Shown in pieces: positions 7,045 through 15,945 of a stretch of DNA of 64,000 nt. The notes below the pieces were generated by a model. It saw only the letters and a list, made by a program, of their open reading frames with translations. It made no database searches and was not told the origin of the DNA. Numbering within the stretch: position 1 is the stretch's first letter; each line of letters opens with the position of its first letter. Source of the stretch: Leptolyngbya sp. Heron Island J (GTDB lineage: Bacteria; Cyanobacteriota; Cyanobacteriia; Phormidesmidales; Phormidesmidaceae); NCBI RefSeq assembly GCF_000482245.1, contig NZ_AWNH01000103.1:1-64000 (forward strand), read 5' to 3'. A program made the translations under genes and the position numbers.

Positions 7045-9081
7045 ATGGCAAAAGCTGCTGTCTCTCGTTCACGAAACGTGGCGATTGTAGGCCCATACTC
7101 AAGTGGTAAAACGACATTACTTGAGAGTCTGCTTTCGGTCACCGGTACAATTTCTCGAAAAGGCTCCATCCCTGAAGGTAATACCGTTGGTGACCATACG
7201 CCTGAAGCCCGCAATCGCCAAATGACGGTCGAAACGAATGCCGCCTGTACTGAGTACGGCGGCATTCGTTTTACATTCCTTGATTGCCCAGGGTCCATTG
7301 AGCTACTCCAAGAACCGCTACATGTGCTGATGGGGGTAGATGCGGCCATCGTTGTGTGCGAACCAGACCCTAGCCGGGTGCTCACCGTATCGCCACTATT
7401 ACACTTTCTCGACAAGTGGGAAATTCCCCATGTTCTATGGCTCAATAAAATGGATCGAGCCAGTGCGCCATTTTCTGAGGTGCTAGATACTTTGAAATCA
7501 GTGTCCAGTCGACCGTTAGTGCCGCACCAATATCCCATCGGTGCGAGCGAAGATCTGGTGGGCTTTATTGACTTGGTGAGTGAGCAGGCCTATCACTATC
7601 ATGCAGGTGCTGCCGCCGATCCAGTCCCGCTGCCTGCAGACCTGGCGGACGAAGAAAAAGCGGCTCGTACTGAAATGCTAGAAACCCTGGCAGACTTTGA
7701 CGATCATCTTTTGGAAGAACTGCTAGAGGAGATTGACCCGCCAGAAGATGAGATCATCCAGGATCTGAAAATGGAATTGGGGGCAGACCTAGTGGTGCCG
7801 GTTTTTCTAGGTGTGGCCTCTAAAGACTATGGTGTCCGTCCGCTACTGGATGCCCTAGTGCGTGAAACTCCGGAACCTCAGGTGACCGCAGAACGACGGG
7901 GCATTGATCTAAGTGCTAGCGAGCCCCTGGTCCAGATTCTCAAAACTTACTACAGCCCTCAGGGTGGCAAGCTGTCCCTAGCACGACTGTGGCGAGGCAC
8001 CCTCAAGGATGGGGCCAGCCTAGGAGTGGATCGTATGGGCGGTCTATATTCGCTGATGGGTAGTCAGCAGCAAGCGCTGAGTGCGGCTGAAGCTGGGAGT
8101 GTGGTTGCGATCGCACGTCTGGAAAACGCCAAAACTGGCGACACCCTCACCACAGCTGAAACTACCGATGAAATCTTACCCACAGGCGATATTCTGCCAG
8201 CAGTTTACTCCTTAGCCATTGCCCCCGAAAAACGGGACGATGAAGTGAAGCTGAGCGGAGCCCTCAACAAATTAGTGGACGAAGATCCGGCGCTGCATTG
8301 GGAGCAGCATGGCGATACCCATGAGGTAATTTTGTGGGGACAGGGGGATGTTCACCTCAAGATTGCCATGGACTGGCTCAACCGCAAGTACAACTTGCCC
8401 ATGACTACCCATGTCCCCCAAGTCGCCTACAAAGAAACCATCCGCAATGCCAAAGCGGACATCCGCGGACGCTATAAGCATCAGACTGGTGGTCATGGTC
8501 AGTTTGGGGATATTTACATCGACATTCAACCCCTACCGCGTGGTGAAGGGTTTAAATTCGATGAAAAGATTGTTGGTGGTGTGGTGCCAAAGCAATATAT
8601 TCCCAGTGTTGAGACTGGTGTGAGAGAGTTTCTCAAACAAGGTCCCTTGGGTTTTCCGGTGGTGGATGTGTCGGTTACGCTGAAAAACGGCTCTTATCAC
8701 CATGTAGATAGCTCTGACCAGGCCTTTAAGCAGGCGGCACGGATTGCGATGCAAACCGGTTTACCTGAGTGCAAACCTACCTTGTTAGAACCGGTTGCTG
8801 CTCTATCGGTATCCGTTCCTAATCGGTTTACCTCGAACGTTCTCACCTTGATCAGCGGTCGTCGAGGTCAGGTGATGGGGTACAACCACAAGGAAAATTG
8901 GCCTGGTTGGGATGAGGTTTCTGCTCAGCTACCTGTGGCTGAAATGCAAACGCTCATCCTGGAACTGCGTTCGTTGAGTATGGGGGTAGGCTTCTTTAGC
9001 TGGCAGTATGATCATCTGAGTATGGTGCCTGAGCGTTTGAAGGAGAAAATTGTGGCTGAAATCAGCAGTCAGCAGCAATAA
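7045..9081 (+). CDS. EF-G-like translation GTPase (non-canonical)
   Basis: A 678-residue protein with all EF-G domains: G domain with P-loop GPYSSGKTT (16-24) and NKMD (134-137), domain II, then III-V including the ribosome-facing GRYKHQTGGHGQFGD region. It differs from canonical EF-G in the G3 motif: DCPGS (80-84) replaces DTPGH, so the His needed for normal GTP hydrolysis is Ser. This class corresponds to the third Synechocystis fus-type gene (sll0830-like) and to FusA2-type EF-Gs of other bacteria, whose role is unclear. The start follows AAGGGGTAA. A canonical EF-G is encoded 1.6 kb downstream on the other strand. Confidence 0.88.
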   Translation: MAKAAVSRSRNVAIVGPYSSGKTTLLESLLSVTGTISRKGSIPEGNTVGDHTPEARNRQMTVETNAACTEYGGIRFTFLDCPGSIELLQEPLHVLMGVDAAIVVCEPDPSRVLTVSPLLHFLDKWEIPHVLWLNKMDRASAPFSEVLDTLKSVSSRPLVPHQYPIGASEDLVGFIDLVSEQAYHYHAGAAADPVPLPADLADEEKAARTEMLETLADFDDHLLEELLEEIDPPEDEIIQDLKMELGADLVVPVFLGVASKDYGVRPLLDALVRETPEPQVTAERRGIDLSASEPLVQILKTYYSPQGGKLSLARLWRGTLKDGASLGVDRMGGLYSLMGSQQQALSAAEAGSVVAIARLENAKTGDTLTTAETTDEILPTGDILPAVYSLAIAPEKRDDEVKLSGALNKLVDEDPALHWEQHGDTHEVILWGQGDVHLKIAMDWLNRKYNLPMTTHVPQVAYKETIRNAKADIRGRYKHQTGGHGQFGDIYIDIQPLPRGEGFKFDEKIVGGVVPKQYIPSVETGVREFLKQGPLGFPVVDVSVTLKNGSYHHVDSSDQAFKQAARIAMQTGLPECKPTLLEPVAALSVSVPNRFTSNVLTLISGRRGQVMGYNHKENWPGWDEVSAQLPVAEMQTLILELRSLSMGVGFFSWQYDHLSMVPERLKEKIVAEISSQQQ

Positions 9082-9109
9082 CCGTTACCTGCTCAAGGCT
9101 TGATCAAAT

Positions 9110-9141
9110 GTGCGCCGCTACTCACCTGAGTAGCGGCGCAC
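9110..9141. terminator. Long hairpin between convergent genes
   Basis: GTGCGCCGCTACTCA (9110-9124) and its exact complement TGAGTAGCGGCGCAC (9127-9141) form a 15-bp stem separated by only two bases. It sits between the EF-G-like gene and the oppositely oriented DUF3288 gene and can serve both. Confidence 0.65.
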
Positions 9142-9167
9142 TTGCATTGATGGAGATTGTGCCATAT

Positions 9168-9452
9168 CTAACTCCAATCTTCCTTTTTAGTTCGCTGTGC
9201 CTTATACAGCATTTCTGTCTGATGAATCTCACGAGTTTTGGCCATCAGTTCATCTTCTGTCAACGACCAATTGGCTAGGGCCTGATCCAGGTCTGTTTGA
9301 ATATCCCGTGCCCCTGGAAACCCGTCATAGCGTATACGGAGCCGCGCTAACTCAATCAAATTAAAGTCCGTTGGTTCACCATTGATCAGATTAGTGACCA
9401 CCTCACGGTCTGCTTTGTATTGGGGATGGGTGAGTTCCTTTTTTTCAGCCAT
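9168..9452 (-). CDS. DUF3288 family protein
   Basis: A 94-residue soluble, charged protein with the conserved cyanobacterial pattern HPQYKADREVV, EPTDFNLIELARLRIRYDGFPGARDIQ and a C-terminal helix. This matches the DUF3288 family, which is nearly confined to cyanobacteria and has no assigned function. No signal peptide or membrane segment. It is transcribed alone, convergent with the EF-G-like gene. Confidence 0.8.
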   Translation of the reverse strand: MAEKKELTHPQYKADREVVTNLINGEPTDFNLIELARLRIRYDGFPGARDIQTDLDQALANWSLTEDELMAKTREIHQTEMLYKAQRTKKEDWS

Positions 9453-9726
9453 ATTTCCTAGGGTGGGGATTGGTAATGGTTATAGTAGCTTGGGCTGAGA
9501 GGGAGTTGTGAGTTTTTAAGTTTGGGTTTTGGATTCGGGAGCCGAGCGTTCTTAATTTTGAACTTAGGTTGAGATGCGGAGCAGAGACTATAGGGCAATG
9601 ACTGCCGACAACTAATGTCCATCAGGCAAAAATCCACCTCAAAACTGATCCCTCAAAACTGATTCATTGTAGTTAGGCTAAACATAGTACTCCCTGCGGC
9701 TGAAGACCGATCCCAGATTTCAGATT

Positions 9727-10554
9727 ATGACGATTACTCAAAAACTACAGCAGCTTCAGTCGATCTTTCACGATATGGACTGCGCGCTAATTGCCTACTC
9801 TGGCGGTATTGATAGCACGTTGGTGGCTAAGGTCGCCCATGATGTCCTTGGCAAGAGGGCTCTAGCGGTTACTGCAGAATCTCCATCGCTGATGCTAGAG
9901 GACCTGGAGGCGGCGAAAACCCAGGCTACGTTTATGGGCCTGGTCCATCGCATTGTCCAAACTCACGAGATGGACAACCCTGACTACACCAGCAACCCTA
10001 CCAATCGTTGTTATTTTTGTAAAAGTGAATTGCATGACACCCTGAGGCCATTGGCCATTGCTGAGGGGTATCCCTATGTGGTTGATGGGCTCAATGCAGA
10101 TGACCTGCAGGATTATCGACCTGGTATCCGGGCGGCTAAAGAGCGAGGGGTGCGATCGCCATTGGCAGAGGTCAGCCTGAGCAAGCTAGAAGTGCGAGAA
10201 ATGTCAAAGTATTTGGGCCTACCATGGTGGGACAAACCCTCTCAACCCTGTCTGAGCTCAAGGTTTCCCTATGGTGAGCTGATCACTACAGAAAAGTTGC
10301 ATCGCGTAGGCCAGTGTGAACGTTATCTGCGGCAGCTAGGCATCCGCAACCTGCGGGTACGCTCCGATGGTGAAACTGCAAAAATTGAACTGCCACCCAA
10401 GGAAATTAAAGACTTTGTGGCAATGGTGGATCTTGATGCACTGGTAATTGCGTTTCAGTCCTATGGATTTACCTATGTAACCCTCGATTTGGAAGGATAC
10501 AAGAGTGGCAAGCTTAACCGCGTTTTGGAAAAAACAGGGGTAGGCATACCGTAG
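9727..10554 (+). CDS. larE: LarE, ATP-dependent sulfur transferase
   Basis: A 275-residue PP-loop enzyme. It has the adenylating loop SGGIDS (25-30) and the family pattern NRCYFCKSEL. LarE activates a nicotinate-derived dinucleotide and transfers sulfur to it in making the nickel-pincer cofactor of lactate racemase. Cys175 (in QPCLSSR) matches the sacrificial sulfur-donor Cys of the Lactobacillus enzyme, and Cys95 and Cys98 add a CxxC. Three cysteines are the hallmark of LarE variants reported to carry an iron-sulfur cluster and recycle sulfur. No larB, larC or larA is nearby. Confidence 0.85.
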   Translation: MTITQKLQQLQSIFHDMDCALIAYSGGIDSTLVAKVAHDVLGKRALAVTAESPSLMLEDLEAAKTQATFMGLVHRIVQTHEMDNPDYTSNPTNRCYFCKSELHDTLRPLAIAEGYPYVVDGLNADDLQDYRPGIRAAKERGVRSPLAEVSLSKLEVREMSKYLGLPWWDKPSQPCLSSRFPYGELITTEKLHRVGQCERYLRQLGIRNLRVRSDGETAKIELPPKEIKDFVAMVDLDALVIAFQSYGFTYVTLDLEGYKSGKLNRVLEKTGVGIP

Positions 10555-10588
10555 GGGTATTTCCTGCCTGGAGTGTCTGGAACAAAAA

Positions 10589-10614
10589 AATCCTCGGCGA
10601 ATTCGCCGAGGATT
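10589..10614 (-). terminator. Rho-independent terminator of fusA
   Basis: AATCCTCGGCGAA (10589-10601) followed directly by its complement TTCGCCGAGGATT. Read on the minus strand it ends in a run of seven T, a strong terminator for fusA. It also lies 34 bases after the larE stop. Confidence 0.85.
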
Positions 10615-10651
10615 GCTCATTCATTGTTCAACCAAAAAGGTTGTTGAAGTT

Positions 10652-12739
10652 TTATGCCGCTACACCCTGACGCTCTTTGGCTTCCTTGATCACCTCTTCT
10701 GCCACATTCTTGGGACAAGGTGAATACTTCTCAAAGGACATGGAGAACTGACCACGGCCAGATGTCATGGTACGCAGGTCGCCAATATAGCCAAACATTT
10801 CGCTAAGAGGAACATCTGCCTTGATGCGAACGCCTGTGGGGCCAACATCCTGACCCAGGATCATGCCACGACGACGGTTAAGGTCACCGATGACATCACC
10901 GACGTAATCTTCAGGGGCAAATACGTCAACCATCATGATCGGCTCTAGGATCTGAGGGCCAGCCTTGCTGAAGGACTGACGATAGCCTGCTTTAGCAGCG
11001 ATTTCAAATGCGATCGCACTGGAGTCAACCGGGTGGAAACCACCATCTGTGAGGGTTACCTTAAAGTCAACCACGGGGAATCCGGCTAACATGCCTTTTT
11101 CCATACTTGCGGCAAAGCCCTTTTCAACCGCAGGCCAGAATTCACGGGGCACATTACCACCGGTCACCTTGGACGTAAACTCAAACCCAGCCCCGGTCTC
11201 ATTAGGTTCGATGATGTAATCAATCTTGCCGTACTGACCAGAACCACCGGACTGCTTCTTGTGGGTGTAGCTGTCCTGCAGCACCTTAGTGATGGACTCG
11301 CGGTAAGCCACCTGAGGCTTACCAACTTCCACTTCGATACCGTGGGTCCGCTTGAGGATGTCCACCTTAATATCCAGGTGAAGTTCACCCATTCCCTTAA
11401 GAATGATCTCACCGCTTTCTTGGTCAGTTTCAACCTGGAAGGACGGATCTTCCTGAACCATCTTGCTCAGGGCAATACCCATCTTCTCAGATTCACCCTT
11501 CTTCTTAGTCTCAACTGCAATCGAAATCACAGGGTCAGGGAAAACCATAGGTTCAAGCGTAGCCGGGTTTTTAGGATCGCAGAGGGTATGACCCGTTTGT
11601 ACGGTCTTCATGCCCAGCAGTGCCACAATATCACCGGCTTGCGCTGCATCCATCTCCTGACGGTCGTCAGCGTGCATCTCCACAATGCGGCTAACCCGTT
11701 CACTCTTACCCGTGGCGGTGTTCAGAATGGTGTCACCCTTCTTCAGGGTACCGGAGTAAATCCGAGTAAAGGTTAGAGCGCCAAAGCGATCGTCCATGAT
11801 CTTAAACGCCAGAGCGCGCAAAGGCTTCTCAGGGTCAACATAGGCCAATTCGCCAGTTTCATTCCCTTCGAGGTCAACTTCGGGCTGGGGCTTAACTTCA
11901 GTTGGTGCAGGCAGGTAATCAACCACCGCATCCAGCACCAGCTGTACACCCTTATTCTTAAAGGAAGAACCGCAGTAAGTGGGGAAGAAGGCTAGCTCAC
12001 GAGTTCCCTTGCGAATGCAAGCCTTAATTTCATCAATGGAGAGTTCTTCACCTTCAAGGTATTTCTCCATGATGTCGTCGTCCTGCTCAACAGCGGCCTC
12101 AATCAGCTTTTCGCGCCACTCGGCTACTTCATCGGTCATATCAGCAGGGACATCCTTGATCTCATAGTTCATCGGCTCACCAGAGTCGTCCCAAATCCAG
12201 GCTTTCTCAGTCAGCAGATCAACGACACCCACAAAGTCGTTCTCGATACCGATGGGTAACACCATGACTAGAGGATTAGCCGCTAGCACATTCTTCACCT
12301 GGCCGACGACGCGGTAAAAATCAGCCCCCGTTCGGTCTAGCTTGTTGACATAGATAATCCGGGCTACCTCGGAATCGTTTGCGTAGCGCCAGTTAGTTTC
12401 AGACTGAGGTTCTACGCCACCAGAGCCGCAGAATACGCCGATACCGCCGTCAAGTACCTTTAGAGAACGGTATACCTCAATGGTGAAGTCAACGTGGCCG
12501 GGGGTGTCAATAATGTTGAGTTGGTGGTCGTTCCAGAAGCAAGAAGTGGCTGCAGACTGAATTGTAATGCCGCGCTCTTTTTCCTGGTCCATAAAGTCGG
12601 TGGTCGCCGCACCGTCATGCACCTCACCAATCTTGTGCACCTTACCGGTTAAATTCAAGATCCGCTCGGTGGTGGTGGTCTTACCCGCGTCTACGTGGGC
12701 AAAAATGCCAATATTTCTGTAAGTACTGAGATCTTTCAT
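10652..12739 (-). CDS. fusA: Elongation factor G (EF-G)
   Basis: A 695-residue canonical translocase with P-loop AHVDAGKTT (14-22), DTPGH (78-82) and NKLD (132-135). It moves tRNA and mRNA through the ribosome. Cys104 (in GVFCGSGG) and Cys241 (in IKACIRKG) fall at the positions of the two cysteines reported to form an inhibitory disulfide in Synechocystis EF-G (Slr1463), so it is likely redox-controlled. It is not in the usual rpsL-rpsG-fusA-tuf cluster; no ribosomal protein gene flanks it. It may therefore be the separate slr1463-type copy. Confidence 0.95.
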   Translation of the reverse strand: MKDLSTYRNIGIFAHVDAGKTTTTERILNLTGKVHKIGEVHDGAATTDFMDQEKERGITIQSAATSCFWNDHQLNIIDTPGHVDFTIEVYRSLKVLDGGIGVFCGSGGVEPQSETNWRYANDSEVARIIYVNKLDRTGADFYRVVGQVKNVLAANPLVMVLPIGIENDFVGVVDLLTEKAWIWDDSGEPMNYEIKDVPADMTDEVAEWREKLIEAAVEQDDDIMEKYLEGEELSIDEIKACIRKGTRELAFFPTYCGSSFKNKGVQLVLDAVVDYLPAPTEVKPQPEVDLEGNETGELAYVDPEKPLRALAFKIMDDRFGALTFTRIYSGTLKKGDTILNTATGKSERVSRIVEMHADDRQEMDAAQAGDIVALLGMKTVQTGHTLCDPKNPATLEPMVFPDPVISIAVETKKKGESEKMGIALSKMVQEDPSFQVETDQESGEIILKGMGELHLDIKVDILKRTHGIEVEVGKPQVAYRESITKVLQDSYTHKKQSGGSGQYGKIDYIIEPNETGAGFEFTSKVTGGNVPREFWPAVEKGFAASMEKGMLAGFPVVDFKVTLTDGGFHPVDSSAIAFEIAAKAGYRQSFSKAGPQILEPIMMVDVFAPEDYVGDVIGDLNRRRGMILGQDVGPTGVRIKADVPLSEMFGYIGDLRTMTSGRGQFSMSFEKYSPCPKNVAEEVIKEAKERQGVAA

Positions 12740-12884
12740 GGGTATTTTCTAGGATTGAACTACGTCTCCAAACAGTTTTTGACCACCTTTTAGGACCGTT
12801 CCAGGACCATTTAGAGCTAAAGCAGACTTGCCAAGTGGAAGCAACCGGGTGGTTGCCCCAAGCAATAGATAGTTTACTTCAAAA

Positions 12885-12945
12885 TTATTCACATTCCCTG
12901 AATTCTTAGAACGGACAAGTCTGAGAACTTAGGGAATGTGAATAA
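12885..12945 (-). terminator. Long imperfect hairpin upstream of fusA
   Basis: TTATTCACATTCCCT (12885-12899) pairs exactly with AGGGAATGTGAATAA (12931-12945), and a further 11 bases pair with a few wobbles, leaving a nine-base loop. On the minus strand the right arm is followed by TTTT. It may end transcription of the DUF429 gene upstream or lie in the fusA leader. Confidence 0.5.
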
Positions 12946-13044
12946 CGTTTGCTGGCCGATAGATGTCACCATGGTATCAACTTAGCCAGGTCAATGGTAT
13001 TAGTCGACTTGGGGATAACCGATCACTCACCCCCAGCAGCATTA

Positions 13045-13809
13045 CTAGGGCCGCTCGATTGGACTATTGGCAGGGCTATAGTCTCGGACATCGTAGGACA
13101 CAGGCGCAACAATATAGCCCGTATTTAGATTACCTAATACTTGGTTGCGATGCTGCCCCCAATACCACCAGTGGGCAGCACCATAGGCACAAACAAGAGC
13201 ATCTAGCTGATCTTCTACAGCTTTAAGGGCGACTCCACCTTGGGGAATAGTTGGCAGAGCATTGAGACGCAGACTAGGGGTGTGATGAGGCAAGTGCTGC
13301 AAAATCAAATTCTTTAGATGTGTAAGTTCTTGCCGCCGCTCGGCAACCCGACCTTTCTTATATTTGAGAATGCGGGATAGCCCAAACAGATGCACTATGG
13401 CTGGGTGGGGAAAAAATTCAATCTGATAGCGACCCGGTTGCTGGGGCTCTAGGGTAGGCGCATGGGCAAAGCCATCATCCATCAATGCCTGACCAAAGGC
13501 AATCAGCTGTGGGGCAAAAACGGAGGCCTGGTTAGCGGGATAGCACCCGGCATGGTATTTCCCAAAGTGCTTGTGAGCCAGACGATCGGGGACACGCATT
13601 CCCGTTGGATTAGGAATGATCATGGGGGCATCGACAGCGACCATAGCCGGGGTAGGTCTTGGCGCATTTTTTTGTAACCAAGCCAGAACATCATGGTGGC
13701 TTGCCAATCGATCCAGGGAAACTAGGGACAGGCAATCATTCTCTAAATATAGACAGCAAACACCACTGGGTCCTATTTGCCAGCCTAAATCAACGCCTAG
13801 AAAAATCAT
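13045..13809 (-). CDS. DUF429 family predicted RNase H-like nuclease
   Basis: A 254-residue protein starting with an RNase H-fold strand bearing an acidic residue (FLGVDLGWQ), a second VAVDAPM motif near residue 58, and a C-terminal DQLDALVCAYGA helix with two further Asp. This spacing fits the DUF429 group, predicted from fold to be nucleases; the activity is not established. No signal peptide or membrane segment. Transcribed toward fusA, with the long hairpin between them. Confidence 0.7.
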   Translation of the reverse strand: MIFLGVDLGWQIGPSGVCCLYLENDCLSLVSLDRLASHHDVLAWLQKNAPRPTPAMVAVDAPMIIPNPTGMRVPDRLAHKHFGKYHAGCYPANQASVFAPQLIAFGQALMDDGFAHAPTLEPQQPGRYQIEFFPHPAIVHLFGLSRILKYKKGRVAERRQELTHLKNLILQHLPHHTPSLRLNALPTIPQGGVALKAVEDQLDALVCAYGAAHWWYWGQHRNQVLGNLNTGYIVAPVSYDVRDYSPANSPIERP

Positions 13810-14216
13810 AGGTTCCTGGTTCGCTCATGTCTGGGAGATACCTTACTGGCTCTCAAGTCACTGACTCTCACTTCAGTAGCAGCAGCAGCTTGTCTGTATA
13901 AAATAGTCTCTCTATTAACTTTCTTACACTTTAGGGTTCTAATCCCTTGGTTTTCTAACATCCTGGAAGCAGCAACGCTGGTTTTGTTCTGTTTGGGGTG
14001 TAAGCGCAGGGGGCACAGCAGTAATTCGTGTTAGTAGCGACTATCAATGCTGCATAACAAACATCACAAAATCTTTAGAGACTAGGCCTGTCAAAGGATA
14101 GATTCACTACTGACAACACCCATCAGCTCTCTCAAACTAGGCAGGTGTTAAGCCTAACTTTCTTAAACTCCACTAGAGTAAATTTGAGAGATCTGAGAAC
14201 GTATCAAAACTAGGTA
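13810..14216. other. 407-base gap between divergent genes
   Basis: Separates the minus-strand DUF429 gene from the plus-strand antiporter and should hold both promoters. The near-repeat TAACTTTCTTAMACT occurs at about 13916 and 14155. No coding potential, tRNA or clear hairpin was seen. Confidence 0.4.
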
Positions 14217-15941
14217 ATGGTAGCAAACAGTGGGTTTATCTTAGATTTAACCGTGGCGTTGGGCGCTTCTGCCACAGGAGGTTACTTGGCCAATCGGTTG
14301 CGTCAGCCGGTTCTGCTGGGCTATTTACTGTCGGGTTTGGTGATTGGTCCCTTGGGACTCCAGTTAATTAATGATACGGATGCTATTCAAGGTCTGGCAG
14401 AGCTGGGGGTGGCTTTTTTGCTGTTTTCCTTGGGTGTGCAGTTTTCCTTAGCAGAACTCAACCGCGTGCGCAATGTGGCCCTGCAGGGCAGTCTGTTACA
14501 AATTGGTCTGACGACAGCGGCTGTAGCGATAATTAGTAGTCTGTTGGGCTGGGCCAATTCCTGGGTTCAGGGTATTTTTCTCGGGACGGTGCTGTCTTTA
14601 TCGTCTACAGCTGTTGTCCTGAAGACCCTGACAGAGCGAGGGGAAACCAACACTCGCCATGGTCAAATTATGCTGGCAATTTTGATTGTCCAAGATTTAG
14701 CCCTGGGGGTAATGCTGGCTATTGTTCCTTCACTCAATTCCCAGGGCGCGTTATTGCCGATCTTGGGTCTGTCGTTGCTAAAGGTGGGGGCATTTATCAG
14801 TGTTGCGATCGCAGCTGGTTATTGGTTAGTTCCCCGAATGATCCGTGCTGTTGCTCGCACGGAAAGTGGCGAGTTGTTTTTACTCACGCTCTTAGCCCTA
14901 TGTCTCAGCGTTGCTTTGGTGACAGCGCGTTTGGGTCTTTCCATCGAAATTGGAGCCTTTGCTGCTGGTCTGATGATTGCAGAAATTGACTATGCCGATC
15001 ACGCCCTAAGTCGATTTCTGCCTTTGCGAGATACATTTGCCTGTTTGTTTTTCACCTCTATCGGCATGTTGATTGACCCGCAAATTTTGTTCCAAAATAC
15101 GGGGATAATATTAGGGTTGGTGGCCCTGGTGATGGTTGGTAAAGCCCTAATTGTTTTACCTGTGGTGCTGTCGTTTGGCTATTCATTCAAAACATCATTA
15201 CGTACCAGTTTAGGCATTAATCAAATCGGAGAATTCTCGTTTGTACTAGCTTTGGTAGGCTTAGAGAACAATCTGATTTCAGAACAAAAGTATTTGCTTT
15301 TGTTGGGAACAACTGCTATCACCCTGGTATTTACCCCGATTTTGTTTAAGTTTGCGACCCCCATCGCTGAAACATTACTCAAATCGCCCCGGCTGCAGAA
15401 GTATCTCACCATTTGGGAAGCTCCCCAGGATCTATGGATTGAAAACGAACTTAGTAACCATATTGTGGTCGCTGGCTATGGCCGAGTGGGACAAGTTGTT
15501 GTTAACATTCTGCAGCAGCAGGGGCACTACCCCATCTTGGTGATTGAAAATAATGAAGCCGCCATTCAAACCCTACGACACCACCAGCTTCCCTATATCC
15601 TGGGCGATGCTGACTCAGAACAAATTTTAGAAAAAGCCTCTTTGGATAAGGCCATCGCCCTGGCGATTACGCTACCCGATCCGGCCAGCGCCAGATTATT
15701 GCTCAAGCGATCCCTTGCGATCTCGCCTGATCTTGATGTCATCGCTCGTGCTCACATCACCGCCGAAATAGACAGCCTCACCCAGGCTGGTGCCCGAGAA
15801 GTAGTCCAGCCCGAGTTTGAAGCCGCCCTGGAATTGGGGTCTCACCTGCTAAAAATTCTTGGCAATGCGCCAACAGACATTCAGGACACCATGGAAGCTA
15901 TTCGGCATAATCGCTACCTCAGTATTCGTGGGGGTAGATAA
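14217..15941 (+). CDS. KefB-type cation/proton antiporter with TrkA-N domain
   Basis: A 574-residue CPA2-family transporter. About twelve membrane segments (residues 5-385) are followed by a cytoplasmic Rossmann domain (HIVVAGYGRVGQVVVNIL, about 418-535) of the RCK/TrkA-N type that binds nucleotide. It would exchange K+ or Na+ for H+. The helix containing GLSIEIGAFAAGLMIAE matches the ion-binding region of the family. It ends four bases before the stop of the next, oppositely oriented gene. Confidence 0.88.
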   Translation: MVANSGFILDLTVALGASATGGYLANRLRQPVLLGYLLSGLVIGPLGLQLINDTDAIQGLAELGVAFLLFSLGVQFSLAELNRVRNVALQGSLLQIGLTTAAVAIISSLLGWANSWVQGIFLGTVLSLSSTAVVLKTLTERGETNTRHGQIMLAILIVQDLALGVMLAIVPSLNSQGALLPILGLSLLKVGAFISVAIAAGYWLVPRMIRAVARTESGELFLLTLLALCLSVALVTARLGLSIEIGAFAAGLMIAEIDYADHALSRFLPLRDTFACLFFTSIGMLIDPQILFQNTGIILGLVALVMVGKALIVLPVVLSFGYSFKTSLRTSLGINQIGEFSFVLALVGLENNLISEQKYLLLLGTTAITLVFTPILFKFATPIAETLLKSPRLQKYLTIWEAPQDLWIENELSNHIVVAGYGRVGQVVVNILQQQGHYPILVIENNEAAIQTLRHHQLPYILGDADSEQILEKASLDKAIALAITLPDPASARLLLKRSLAISPDLDVIARAHITAEIDSLTQAGAREVVQPEFEAALELGSHLLKILGNAPTDIQDTMEAIRHNRYLSIRGGR

Positions 15942-15945
15942 AGCC

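Noticed and set aside
9636-9664. Tandem CCTCAAAACTGAT pair before larE
   Set aside because: Two units of about 14 bases, without pairing or conservation evidence; not enough to call a regulatory site.
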